DNA from: a virus
Length of the DNA: 23,464 nt
Reading direction: 5' to 3' (one strand)
IMG/VR virus record: IMGVR_UViG_3300014913_000081
Span: 1-23,464 of that record
The notes under the pieces were generated by a model. It made no database searches and was not told the origin of the DNA. It was given only the letters and a program-made list of their open reading frames with translations. The translations under genes and the position numbers were made by a program. Shown one piece after another: positions 1-6,835 of the stretch (the first letter of the stretch is position 1; each line of letters starts with the position of its first letter).

Positions 1-1
1 C

Positions 2-478
2 AATAAGAATGACGACAAATTTGTAAAAACAAATTTTGATTTATTAGCTGACAAGGAATTTTTAAGAAGAAATAGGTGTAAATATGTATTAAATATGTTA
101 ATAAGAGTATCAATAGTTAGAGAACCGTTTACAGGTGATTTGGGCTTATACAAAAATTACTGGAAAAAAAGTTATTTAGCAGCATCTAGATCTACCAGGT
201 ATTTAGCAAATTGTTTTAATTATAAAAGTACTTGTTTAATAAGAAAATGGATTAAAGAGCTAGAAAAAGAAAAAGTGTTTAAACTGGAAAAAATCTATAC
301 GAGGCAAGGAAGACCACAACATGTTTTTGTATTTGGAATACATAATTCATTATCAGGTAAAGAATATAAGGAATATTACTATATAGACAACACAAGTTTG
401 ATAGAAACATACGGTGTAGATGATATAATTGGTTTTCACAAACTGCTCGAATCGAGCGGTCCAAACTGCTCGATATGA
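2..478 (+). CDS. Winged-helix-like DNA-binding protein, 5' end missing
   Basis: The reading frame is open from the first bases of the window to the TGA at 476-478 (158 visible residues). The true start lies upstream; an internal ATG at 95 is not needed and has no good ribosome binding site. The middle part (LANCFNYKSTCLIRKWIKEL, then a basic strand-like KVFKLEKIYTRQGRPQHVFVF) reads like a helix-turn-helix followed by a beta wing, as in phage replication initiators and small transcription regulators. This is inferred from pattern only. The last codons lie inside the 23-bp tandem repeats at 440-504, and the stop codon falls in the divergent middle repeat, so the C-terminus is set by repeat sequence. 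Function is unproven; autoregulation or binding to its own repeats is a possibility. Confidence 0.6.
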   Translation, partial: NKNDDKFVKTNFDLLADKEFLRRNRCKYVLNMLIRVSIVREPFTGDLGLYKNYWKKSYLAASRSTRYLANCFNYKSTCLIRKWIKELEKEKVFKLEKIYTRQGRPQHVFVFGIHNSLSGKEYKEYYYIDNTSLIETYGVDDIIGFHKLLESSGPNCSI

Positions 479-504
479 GCGGTCCAAACTGCTCGAATCG
501 AGCG
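440..504. repeat. Three tandem 23-bp repeats containing dyads
   Basis: Units start at 440, 463 and 486 with sequence AAACTGCTCGAATCGAGCG plus GTCC; the third unit is cut after 19 bases. Units 1 and 3 contain the perfect 13-bp dyad GCTCGAATCGAGC. Unit 2 has GCTCGATATGAGC, where the arms shrink to GCTC/GAGC. The 23-bp period puts the sites close to two helical turns apart, on nearly the same DNA face. The array ends 2 bp before a TATAAT box at 507-512. An operator or activator array is the favoured reading; replication iterons are the alternative. Confidence 0.85.
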
Positions 505-506
505 CA

Positions 507-512
507 TATAAT
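507..512 (+). promoter_or_regulatory. Perfect -10 box abutting the repeat array
   Basis: TATAAT matches the sigma-70 -10 consensus exactly. With a 17-bp spacer the -35 position (484-489, CCAAAC) has no match to TTGACA and lies across the junction of repeats 2 and 3. A promoter of this form would depend on a protein bound to the repeats. Transcription would start near 519 and read into the ORF at 615. There is no direct evidence of activity. Confidence 0.45.
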
Positions 513-540
513 AGAAAAGGGAATAGAGTTCTTAAATAGA

Positions 541-571
541 TACTGTAGGCTCTAAAAAAGACCCTACTGTA
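541..571 (+). promoter_or_regulatory. Imperfect hairpin in the leader of the 615 ORF
   Basis: TACTGTAGG (541-549) and CCTACTGTA (563-571) form a 9-bp stem with one T-T mismatch around a 13-nt A-rich loop. A short T run follows about 10 nt after the stem. This could be a weak terminator or attenuator; the mismatch and the gap before the T run keep confidence low. Confidence 0.3.
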
Positions 572-614
572 GCAAAAGATTTTTAATAAATTCTGCTAAA
601 GGAAAATTTAGTAT

Positions 615-845
615 ATGATTGGAATGGATTCTAGTGAATATGTTGCTGCTAGTCAGTTAGTTATAACTAATTCTACTGGTTTTATGTATAATTTCTGTAC
701 AATTTGGAATAGTATTCATACCTCATTTATCTATAATTCGGTTACACAATCAATAGAAACAGTTAATTGTTCACAAGATTTAGATTTAGTTGATTTTAAA
801 TTCTTGCTTCAGCTTATAAATAATAAATTCCATGACGCAGACTAA
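615..845 (+). CDS. Small hypothetical protein (doubtful)
   Basis: A 76-codon ORF from ATG 615 to TAA. It is rich in Ser, Asn and Thr and matches no family I recognise. Its only ribosome-binding-like sequence, AAAGGAAAA, is unusually far from the start; a second ATG at 624 has no better site. The codon pattern lacks the GAA/AAA/GAT-rich character of the neighbouring genes. It could be a real small protein read from the TATAAT at 507, or a chance ORF in a regulatory region. Confidence 0.35.
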   Translation: MIGMDSSEYVAASQLVITNSTGFMYNFCTIWNSIHTSFIYNSVTQSIETVNCSQDLDLVDFKFLLQLINNKFHDAD

Positions 846-853
846 TACTATCA

Positions 854-884
854 CTGACAAGAAGTTTTTTGTAGCATCTATAGT
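854..884 (+). promoter_or_regulatory. Possible promoter for the 921 gene
   Basis: CTGACA (854-859) and TATAGT (879-884) each match 5 of 6 consensus bases, but the 19-bp spacer is longer than the preferred 17. The -10 sits in a small palindrome CTATAGTATAG. The position just upstream of the 921 gene's leader is sensible. Confidence 0.3.
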
Positions 885-920
885 ATAGAAAAAAAATAAA
901 ATAGAAGGGGTATTATTGGA

Positions 921-1634
921 ATGGATTTAAAAAATTTAGAAACATTGTTAAATGATCACCAAACAGGAATGAGTGATTTTCAAGATGATTATTTTGTAAC
1001 CGCAAGAGCAGGTGGCACGACTTATGGACAGTATAAACAATCCTTGCGTGAGCTTTATAAAAGATTTAGAGGACTTAGGGAACTTGTTTATGGTGATAAT
1101 GGTCAGAAAGCTATGGATATAGAGATTAGAAAACTTGAGCACAAGCTTGAACATGCTAGTTTAGATGAATTTGAGCGTGAAGAAACGGAATTGAAACTTA
1201 AGCATAAATATCTTATTTCTGAGGAAAATGACCGAGCTTTGAATGATACTTATAGGGAGTTTGTTCGTTTTTATCAGCAAGCGGAAACACTTAAAGAAAA
1301 AATAGGTGAAATTACACCTGAGATAAGAAGAGAACTTGAAACTGAAATGTGGAAATATCGAGTAAAAGAAATGGCAGCTATTGATTATTTACAGACAGGC
1401 CGGTTGAAAAATACTACTATTGAGTTTTTAAGTTGTTTGCCAGCTACTGAAAGACCAGAATTGTATGATTTAATATTTAATCAGGATAATCATGGTAAAT
1501 TAATAAATGATTATATAAATAGAGATGATGTACATCAGTTGTTGTTTGAAGAAATGGAGATACCTAAGATTGAAATGAAGGATGTAGAAAGGCTTATTGA
1601 ATATCACGATCCTAGAATTTTGCATGATAGGTAA
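921..1634 (+). CDS. Hypothetical phage protein, mostly helical
   Basis: 237 residues starting at ATG 921 with GAAGGGG ten bases upstream. The protein is rich in charged helix-forming residues; residues about 60-140 (alternating Glu/Lys/Arg with spaced Leu) look like a helical hairpin or coiled coil. A more ordinary globular C-terminal part follows. There is no signal peptide, membrane segment or catalytic motif I can identify. It is the last gene before the strong promoter at 1641, so it belongs to the upstream transcription unit. Function unknown. Confidence 0.8.
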   Translation: MDLKNLETLLNDHQTGMSDFQDDYFVTARAGGTTYGQYKQSLRELYKRFRGLRELVYGDNGQKAMDIEIRKLEHKLEHASLDEFEREETELKLKHKYLISEENDRALNDTYREFVRFYQQAETLKEKIGEITPEIRRELETEMWKYRVKEMAAIDYLQTGRLKNTTIEFLSCLPATERPELYDLIFNQDNHGKLINDYINRDDVHQLLFEEMEIPKIEMKDVERLIEYHDPRILHDR

Positions 1635-1640
1635 AAAAAC

Positions 1641-1670
1641 TTGACAAATACTGAATAATGCTTATATTAT
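1641..1670 (+). promoter_or_regulatory. Strong sigma-70-type promoter for the clpP unit
   Basis: TTGACA (1641-1646) is a perfect -35. TATATT (1663-1668, 16-bp spacer) or TATTAT (1665-1670, 18-bp spacer) serves as -10. It lies between the stop of the 921 gene and clpP. Predicted transcription start is about 1675-1677, a few bases before the conserved hairpin element at 1680, which would sit at the very 5' end of the mRNA. Confidence 0.75.
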
Positions 1671-1679
1671 ATTTAAGTG

Positions 1680-1707
1680 AATAAACTAACCTCTGTATAA
1701 ATAGAGG
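1680..1707 (+). promoter_or_regulatory. Conserved box-plus-hairpin element, copy 1
   Basis: AATAAACTAA followed by the stem CCTCT (1690-1694) / AGAGG (1703-1707) with loop GTATAAAT. It matches copies at 14136, 16391 and 20901. It lies 73 nt before clpP and just downstream of the 1641 promoter. There is no T run, so it is not a standard terminator. A regulatory RNA hairpin or protein-binding DNA site is likely. Confidence 0.75.
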
Positions 1708-1780
1708 ACCACGATTTATTGGTGAATAGGATTAAAGGTTAATTTTTTAGAATTTTTCAGGTAAAGGAAAGGAGTTTAAT

Positions 1781-2365
1781 ATGATGGGAGTACCATATGT
1801 TATTGAAAAGAATGAGAAAGACCAGGAAAGGATGTATGATCTTTATTCAAGACTTTTAAAGGACAGAATTGTGTTTATTGGTCAGCCTTTTGATAGTAAT
1901 CTTGCCAATTCTGTGGTAGCTCAGTTGTTGTATTTGGAGTCTGATAGCCCAGTCAAGGATATTTATTTATATATAAATTCTCCTGGCGGAAATTTGACTT
2001 CTATGTTTGCTATTTATGATACTATGCGGTATATAAAACCTGAAATTACTACTATAGGGTTTGGTCACGTTATGAGTGCTGGTAGTTTTATTCTTGCTGC
2101 TGGAACAAAGGGTAAGCGTTATGCGTTGCCTAATACAGAAATTATGGTTCATGAGCTTAGAGGTGGCGCGCAGGGTACAGCTACTGATATAGAGATAACT
2201 CTGAAACAGGCACTTAAGTTGAAGGAAAGAATGGCAAAACACTATCAAGAAATGACTGGAAATACACTTGATAGGATAAAGGGAGATATGGAAAGAGATT
2301 ATTATCTAACAGCAGAAGAAGCTGTTGATTATGGTTTAATAGATTCAGTACAAGAAACTCGGTAG
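1781..2365 (+). CDS. clpP: ClpP-type serine protease
   Basis: 194 residues, the normal length for ClpP (S14 family). The oxyanion loop NSPGGN (66-71), nucleophile region GHVMSAGSF with Ser99, catalytic His124 in MVHEL and Asp173 in ERDYYLTAEEA are all present at canonical spacing, so it should be an active peptidase. The HELRGG handle region is also conserved. The start is ATG 1781, with a second ATG next to it, 8 nt after AAGGAG. It leads a unit with the coiled-coil and actin-like genes. Phage ClpP homologues may act with host Clp ATPases or in virion maturation; the separate prohead protease at 16457 makes the maturation role less needed here. The exact target is unknown. Confidence 0.95.
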   Translation: MMGVPYVIEKNEKDQERMYDLYSRLLKDRIVFIGQPFDSNLANSVVAQLLYLESDSPVKDIYLYINSPGGNLTSMFAIYDTMRYIKPEITTIGFGHVMSAGSFILAAGTKGKRYALPNTEIMVHELRGGAQGTATDIEITLKQALKLKERMAKHYQEMTGNTLDRIKGDMERDYYLTAEEAVDYGLIDSVQETR

Positions 2366-2380
2366 GGGGTTTATGATTTA

Positions 2381-3133
2381 ATGGATTATAGAAAAGAAAT
2401 TAAAGGAAAACCCGGCAGGCAGACTACTATGTCTAGTCCTGCCGATGTGCGTCGTAGACAATTTAATACAAATGATGTTTTGGTTTCTGAGTTGAAGGCA
2501 CAATTAGAGGATTTTAAAAAACATTTTAAAGGTAGTACAGGTGGTTTGTCTCCAGAAAAAATAGATGCTAAAATACGAAAAGAAGTCAAAAATGCTATAG
2601 ATGAAACTAAGAAACATTATGAAAAACTTTTAAAAGATGTAAATACTTCTAAAAAAGTTCTGAACGAAAAAATAATTAAACTTGAATCAGAATTAAATAT
2701 TGTAAATGATAAACAAAAAGCAAGATTTGATATAAATTTGTCCGGTATTAGAAAAAAGTTAGAGGAAGAATACAACAACAAAATTAATATACTTGAGGAT
2801 AAGTTGAAACTTGCAGAAGATAAAATAGTCGAAAAAGAAGAAAAATTAGAATCTTTTCGTATGGAAAAAGATAGTGTTATACAGAAGATGTTAGAGGACT
2901 ATACAAAAAAGCTTGACAGCTTGACCGAAGCAGTATCTTTGGAAAAAATAGGTGTTGATGATTTAGACAGGCCAAATATGGAAGATGTGTTTGTTGATCC
3001 ATTGGAGAGTGGTTCTGGCGAAGGGTTTGAGTCTCATATTAAGTATATGGATACAGATATTGGAAAAAAAGAAAAGATAGATAAAAAGGTTAATAAACTT
3101 AAAGATTTAATGGGAGGAGGCTTCCCTAAATAA
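2381..3133 (+). CDS. Coiled-coil protein next to the actin-like gene
   Basis: 250 residues from ATG 2381, ten bases after AGGGGG that overlaps the clpP stop. The N-terminus is basic (KGKPGRQ, DVRRRQF) and could bind nucleic acid. Residues about 33-185 are a long Lys/Glu-rich helix with regular hydrophobic spacing, typical of a coiled coil. The C-terminal part is acidic, then ends in a short basic tail closing with LMGGGFPK. No enzyme motif is visible. It lies 14 bp before the actin-like gene and the two are almost certainly co-translated, so an adaptor, cargo linker or filament regulator for that protein is the simplest inference. A scaffold-type virion protein is an alternative. Confidence 0.85.
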   Translation: MDYRKEIKGKPGRQTTMSSPADVRRRQFNTNDVLVSELKAQLEDFKKHFKGSTGGLSPEKIDAKIRKEVKNAIDETKKHYEKLLKDVNTSKKVLNEKIIKLESELNIVNDKQKARFDINLSGIRKKLEEEYNNKINILEDKLKLAEDKIVEKEEKLESFRMEKDSVIQKMLEDYTKKLDSLTEAVSLEKIGVDDLDRPNMEDVFVDPLESGSGEGFESHIKYMDTDIGKKEKIDKKVNKLKDLMGGGFPK

Positions 3134-3147
3134 GGGGGATTGGTTTT

Positions 3148-4146
3148 ATGAGTCATAATAAAGGATTAGATGTTGGTACAAACATGTTGGTAGTTTCCTA
3201 CGAAGATAAAGAGGGTGTTATTAATTACAAGAAGCAACGTGATGCGTTTTATAAAATCACACCAAAGTCTTCCGTCAATGAGAATAGTATAAGAACGTCA
3301 CTTGAGAAGCGTGGTGTAAATTTTATAATTGATCAGAGTGGTAGTTTTGTTGTGGTTGGTGAGGACGCCCTTGAAATAGCTATAGAGAGAAATGATGTAG
3401 CTAAAAGACCAATGAGAAGAGGCGTGTTATCACCACGTGAGAAAGACTCACTTCCTATGTTAAAATTAATTATAGAAAGTTTAGTAGGCAGGGGCGAGAA
3501 AGATGAGAAGGTTGTGTTTTCTGTCCCCGCACGGCCCGTAGATGGTCATTTTGATATTGTATATCACACAGAAATGTTGAAGACATATCTTAGGGAAATG
3601 GGGTATGATTCTTATCCGATAAATGAGGCTTTTGCTATATCTTTGTCGGAGTTGTTGGATGATGGTTTGACGGGTGTTTGTTTGAGTTATGGTGCAGGCA
3701 TGGTAAATGTTGCTGTAATACATCAGGGTGACCCTCTTGTGGAGTTTAGTTTAACTCGTGCTGGTGATTATATAGATCATGCAGTTGGTAATGCTCTTGA
3801 TATATCTCCGAGTTTAGTTCAGTTGGAGAAAGAGGCTGGTATAGACTTATTTAATACAAAGAATAAAATAGAAGAGGCTGTTTCTGTTTATTATAATACA
3901 CTTATAAATTATACGTTGAGAAATATTTCGTTTGAATTAGACAAAAGAAAAAAAGATCTTCCTGTTTTTAGGAATTCAGTTCCTATTATTGTATCAGGTG
4001 GGTTAACATTGGCTGGTGGGTTTGTTGATAAATTTAATACTTGTTTGGAAAGTGTTTCGTTTCCAATAGATATAAAAGAAGTAAGAAGAGCTGAAGATCC
4101 AATGACAGCTGTTGCTACAGGCGCGTTGTTGGGCGCTCAATTATAG
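3148..4146 (+). CDS. Actin-like ATPase (MreB/ParM/Alp-type fold)
   Basis: 332 residues. The N-terminal phosphate-1 motif is GLDVGTN (6-12). A phosphate-2-like segment is GVCLSYGAGMVNVAVI (176-191). The adenosine motif is IVSGGLTLAGGF (281-292), followed by a C-terminal AVATGALLGAQ as in bacterial actins. VFSVPARPVD (123-132) and INEAFAIS match the conserved turn before phosphate 2. The acidic residue expected in phosphate 2 (DIGGGT in MreB) is replaced by Ser180-Tyr181, so nucleotide hydrolysis may be altered. SD is AAGGGGG. It likely forms filaments with the preceding coiled-coil protein, for DNA segregation, phage positioning or host takeover; which of these cannot be read from the sequence. 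An Hsp70-like role is less likely because there is no substrate domain. Confidence 0.85.
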   Translation: MSHNKGLDVGTNMLVVSYEDKEGVINYKKQRDAFYKITPKSSVNENSIRTSLEKRGVNFIIDQSGSFVVVGEDALEIAIERNDVAKRPMRRGVLSPREKDSLPMLKLIIESLVGRGEKDEKVVFSVPARPVDGHFDIVYHTEMLKTYLREMGYDSYPINEAFAISLSELLDDGLTGVCLSYGAGMVNVAVIHQGDPLVEFSLTRAGDYIDHAVGNALDISPSLVQLEKEAGIDLFNTKNKIEEAVSVYYNTLINYTLRNISFELDKRKKDLPVFRNSVPIIVSGGLTLAGGFVDKFNTCLESVSFPIDIKEVRRAEDPMTAVATGALLGAQL

Positions 4147-4161
4147 TAAGAGGTGGTAATT

Positions 4162-4395
4162 ATGCCAAAAACGTATGAAAAGAGAATAAAAAGTACAGCT
4201 TCTAGGGGAAGCGAAGGGTTTAATCCTGTGGTTAAAAAGTATTATGATGGTTCAGATAATTTAGTTCGCGAGGAAGAAATATTTAATGGTATTGTTTGGG
4301 GACAAACAATATCTGGATCACACTTTGCACAAAATTGGCCAACATATACTAAATTGGTTGTTTATAGTAAATGGGGAATGACTACTGTTTCTTAG
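4162..4395 (+). CDS. Small hypothetical protein
   Basis: 77 residues from ATG 4162. This start is preferred over the in-frame GTG at 4153 because AGAGGTGG (4149-4156) is then placed as its ribosome binding site. The N-terminus is basic (KTYEKRIKSTASRG). The rest is rich in Tyr, Trp and Gly (KYYDGSDN, GIVWGQTISG) and looks like a small beta-rich fold. It is not a family I recognise. It lies in the same run as the peptidase downstream, 13 bp away. Confidence 0.75.
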   Translation: MPKTYEKRIKSTASRGSEGFNPVVKKYYDGSDNLVREEEIFNGIVWGQTISGSHFAQNWPTYTKLVVYSKWGMTTVS

Positions 4396-4408
4396 GGGGT
4401 TTTGTTGA

Positions 4409-4897
4409 ATGAGGGATTTAAAGAGTAAGATTCCAGGAGCATCTAACTTTAGGTATGGTGAATTTATAAGATCACATGTAGCTTCTAGACTGCATTTAAG
4501 AAATAGACCTGATGATGAACAGTGGAAAAGAATAGAAGTTTTGGCGGTAAGAATTCTTCAGCCTGTTAGGAATAGGTTTGGGTCTTTAAGGATAGCTTCA
4601 GGGTATAGATCCCCCGAGTTGAATACTGCTATCGGTGGTAGTGTTTATAGTAATCACTGTAAGGGCGAAGCTTCAGATATTGAACCTGTTTCTTGCGATG
4701 TGGAATTGATTGATGTAGTGAAGTATATTTATGATCATTTAGAGTTTAGAAATTTAATTGCAGAATATTTTCCACATGGTTGGATACATGTTGATTATAG
4801 GGAAGGTGATAATTTAAAACGTCTTAAACTTAAAGATAAAAATCACAACTATAAAGATGTCACTATGGATTATTTGTTTAGTCTGTATGCCATCTAA
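4409..4897 (+). CDS. Peptidase M15-type endolysin candidate
   Basis: 162 residues. It shows the M15A D-Ala-D-Ala carboxypeptidase / phage endolysin signature. IASGYRSPELNTAIGGS (62-78) leads into zinc ligands His83 and Asp90 (HCKGEASD), and the third ligand His127 is in GWIHVDYR. Spacing is normal and the length fits a single-domain lysin. No signal peptide is seen, so export would need a holin; the best candidate is the membrane protein at 14188, far away in the terminase/portal region. ATG 4409 follows AGGGGG that overlaps the previous stop. A virion-associated wall-degrading enzyme is the alternative to a lysis enzyme. Confidence 0.88.
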   Translation: MRDLKSKIPGASNFRYGEFIRSHVASRLHLRNRPDDEQWKRIEVLAVRILQPVRNRFGSLRIASGYRSPELNTAIGGSVYSNHCKGEASDIEPVSCDVELIDVVKYIYDHLEFRNLIAEYFPHGWIHVDYREGDNLKRLKLKDKNHNYKDVTMDYLFSLYAI

Positions 4898-4922
4898 TTT
4901 TTTTTTGGAGGTAAAAAGTATT

Positions 4923-5192
4923 ATGAGCAGCAGAATTAATGGTATTGTAAAATGGTTTAGCAACAATAGAGGGTATGGTTTTTTGCTTAAAGACGGTGTT
5001 AGTGATAATGGCGAGTACTTTTGTCATTTTTCTAGCATCATAATGGAAGGGTATAAAACATTGAAGGCAGGGCAAAATGTTACATTTGAAATAAAGGATA
5101 CTGATAAGGGCAAACAAGCTACTAATGTAATGTTGGCTGAGGGTGAAGAAATACCTGAAGGGCCATCAGAAGATATGACTGAAGAAGAATAA
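4923..5192 (+). CDS. Cold-shock domain protein
   Basis: 89 residues from ATG 4923, with TTGGAGG 8-14 nt upstream. An in-frame upstream ATG overlaps the peptidase gene and lacks a ribosome binding site. The fold signature is GIVKWFSNNRGYGFL, with RNP1-like RGYGFL (16-21) and RNP2-like YFCHFS (32-37). LKAGQNVTFEIKDTDKGKQATNV completes the five-stranded OB fold. A short acidic tail (EGEEIPEGPSEDMTEEE) extends beyond bacterial CspA length. It probably binds single-stranded RNA or DNA in the cytoplasm, as an RNA chaperone or antiterminator. Phage-encoded versions are known but uncommon. Confidence 0.93.
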   Translation: MSSRINGIVKWFSNNRGYGFLLKDGVSDNGEYFCHFSSIIMEGYKTLKAGQNVTFEIKDTDKGKQATNVMLAEGEEIPEGPSEDMTEEE

Positions 5193-5219
5193 AAAAGCGA
5201 TTGCTCTGTGTCTGCCTCA

Positions 5220-5251
5220 ACTGACTTTAAAAATACAAGACATTAGTCAGT
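5220..5251 (+). promoter_or_regulatory. Inverted repeat in the leader of the 5280 gene
   Basis: ACTGACT (5220-5226) and AGTCAGT (5245-5251) are perfect 7-bp arms around an 18-nt AT-rich loop, between the cold-shock gene and the next ribosome binding site at about 5265. It could be an operator or an RNA hairpin; there is no T run. Confidence 0.4.
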
Positions 5252-5279
5252 GGTCTTTAATAAGAGGAGGAAAGATAGA

Positions 5280-6065
5280 ATGATGTATAAAGACAGATTT
5301 ATAGCGGTAATCAAATATAACAATAAAGTATTAAGGGAGATAGATGATGTAGTTAAACTTCCTTTTGATTCAGAATATTCTATTTTATTGAAGAATTTAG
5401 AGTCAAAAAAAGCTGTTGTTAGTATTAGTATTGATGGTGAGGATGTATTAGATGGTAATTCCATTATTGTAGAGCCTGATTCAAATCTTGAGCTAAAAGG
5501 TTTTATGAAGCATATGAGTTTAACCAATCGGTTCAAGTTTATACGAAAAACTAAAGAAATATCTGATTATAGAGGTGATCGTTTAGATGATGGTATAGTC
5601 AGAGTAGAATTTAGGTTTGAGAGGAAAAAGGTTGAGGAATGTAGAAAGATTTATTGTAATATAATATGTTCGGTTTGTCACAGTCATCCTTGTATATGTA
5701 ATAGTACACTATGGACATATACAGATGGATATGATAGTACGTTTTATTGCAATTCCAAAACATTTAAAGGTTCGGATAACATGATTTACACTTCTAGTTT
5801 TTCTGTTGATAATTGTTTACCATCAGATGATGAGGGGTTGACTGTTAAAGGGTCAGAAATAAACCAGGGTTTTGTTTATGGTTCTACAGATGATTTAGAA
5901 GAATCTTCGTCGATAATAATTCTCAGGCTTAAAGGAACTAAAAGTGGTGGAAAAAAAGTAAAAAAGGCTTTAACCGTAAAGTCAAAAGTAAGATGTTCAA
6001 CTTGTGGTAGAAAGTCCAAATCAGGTGTTAAATTTTGTTCAAATTGCGGAACATTTTTGGATTAG
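5280..6065 (+). CDS. Conserved-looking phage protein with C-terminal zinc ribbon
   Basis: 261 residues. ATG 5280 is chosen because GAGGAGG lies just upstream; a longer in-frame start at 5250 precedes that site. Residues 1-115 are beta-rich (LPFDSEYSILLKNL, VVSISIDGEDVLDG, NRFKFIRKTKEISDYRG, GIVRVEFRFE) and resemble a widespread phage protein family of unknown role. Residues 121-140 hold six cysteines (C121, C126, C130, C133, C138, C140) and may bind metal. The C-terminus is a clear zinc ribbon, C239xxC242 and C253xxC256, after a Lys-rich linker. Function unknown; a virion or regulatory nucleic-acid-binding protein is possible. Confidence 0.8.
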   Translation: MMYKDRFIAVIKYNNKVLREIDDVVKLPFDSEYSILLKNLESKKAVVSISIDGEDVLDGNSIIVEPDSNLELKGFMKHMSLTNRFKFIRKTKEISDYRGDRLDDGIVRVEFRFERKKVEECRKIYCNIICSVCHSHPCICNSTLWTYTDGYDSTFYCNSKTFKGSDNMIYTSSFSVDNCLPSDDEGLTVKGSEINQGFVYGSTDDLEESSSIIILRLKGTKSGGKKVKKALTVKSKVRCSTCGRKSKSGVKFCSNCGTFLD

Positions 6066-6106
6066 TTAGTTGAGTGTATTAGAGCAGTCGCATAAGGAGT
6101 TTTTAA

Positions 6107-6553
6107 ATGGTGTTGGCGGAAGTAGTAATAAAGAAAAAAGATTTAAAGAAAAGGGTGTTTGAGCTTGAGGAGTATCTAGTTTGTTTGGCATCTAATGAGG
6201 GTAATCAAAAAAATGCTTCTGATATAGATTCTACCGTTTCAAGTATTTATTTACTTATAGATGAAATTCAACAGCATGTATTTACAATCGATAAAGTTAA
6301 TAATTCTGTTGAAATAAAAATTGGTAATTCTACAACTACTTTGTCTAGTGCTATAAGGCTTCGTAATACAGTGAATAAAAAAATAGGAATACTTGATAGG
6401 CTGATTGGTGTATGTAAAAACAATAACGATAGCTCGTTTTCTATAATATCTTTGCTAGAAAATAAGGATAAATTGCTGGCTGAGTTTAATTTATTAAATA
6501 GTGCTATTAAATTAAAAGACTGGTCAACAAGGTTAATGGATAATGATACATAA
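6107..6553 (+). CDS. DIP1984 (septicolysin-like) family protein
   Basis: 148 residues, with AAGGAG nine bases before ATG 6107. The arrangement matches the DIP1984 family: an N-terminal helix (LAEVVIKKKDLKKRVFELEEYL), then INKVNNS-like TIDKVNNSVEI, then TTLSSAIRLRNTVNKKIGIL. The C-terminal helix ends in IKLKDWSTRL, corresponding to the family's NW...L ending. It is a helical bundle without catalytic motifs. The family occurs in bacteria and phages and its role is not established despite the name septicolysin. The last codons overlap the next gene by 11 bp. Confidence 0.7.
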   Translation: MVLAEVVIKKKDLKKRVFELEEYLVCLASNEGNQKNASDIDSTVSSIYLLIDEIQQHVFTIDKVNNSVEIKIGNSTTTLSSAIRLRNTVNKKIGILDRLIGVCKNNNDSSFSIISLLENKDKLLAEFNLLNSAIKLKDWSTRLMDNDT

Positions 6554-6821
6554 AGATAAGTTATGGATAAAGTTTGATGAGTTAGATATTGAGTGTTTAT
6601 GTGGTTATAATGATAGAAAATGTTCTAAAGAAAGCAGAGAAAATTGTCACTTGTATTTGGCAAAGTTTATACAACTTAGTGATGAGGAGAAACATGAAGA
6701 ACATCGTGGTGTTGTAAGTGATGCTTCAAGGGTATTAGAACGGAAAATGACTAGAGAGAAAGATAAATTTACGTCTGAACTTAATCGTAGTATTAGGAAG
6801 CTGAAGAATTTTAGGATTTAA
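6543..6821 (+). CDS. Small Cys-rich hypothetical protein
   Basis: 92 residues starting at ATG 6543 inside the end of the 6107 gene (overlap suggests translational coupling, as there is no strong ribosome binding site). The N-terminal third has C18, C20, C27 and C35, a possible zinc or iron-sulfur cluster. The C-terminal half is a charged helix (EEKHEEHRGVVSDASRVLER and following). No family recognised. Confidence 0.7.
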   Translation: MIHKDKLWIKFDELDIECLCGYNDRKCSKESRENCHLYLAKFIQLSDEEKHEEHRGVVSDASRVLERKMTREKDKFTSELNRSIRKLKNFRI

Positions 6822-6835
6822 GGAGGTGTTTTTAA

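Noticed and set aside
440-504. CRISPR-like short repeats
   Set aside because: The three units are directly tandem with no spacers, and no cas genes are near.
1696-1703. TATAAATA, the T4 late-promoter consensus, in the loop of element copy 1 and again at 8584-8591
   Set aside because: The other element copies read TTATTTAT, TATAAGTG and TATAGATA at this place, and such 8-mers arise easily in AT-rich DNA. No T4-type late pattern is repeated in front of the structural genes.
4153-4161. GTG start at 4153 for the 77-aa protein
   Set aside because: It lies inside the AGAGGTGG ribosome binding site that serves ATG 4162.
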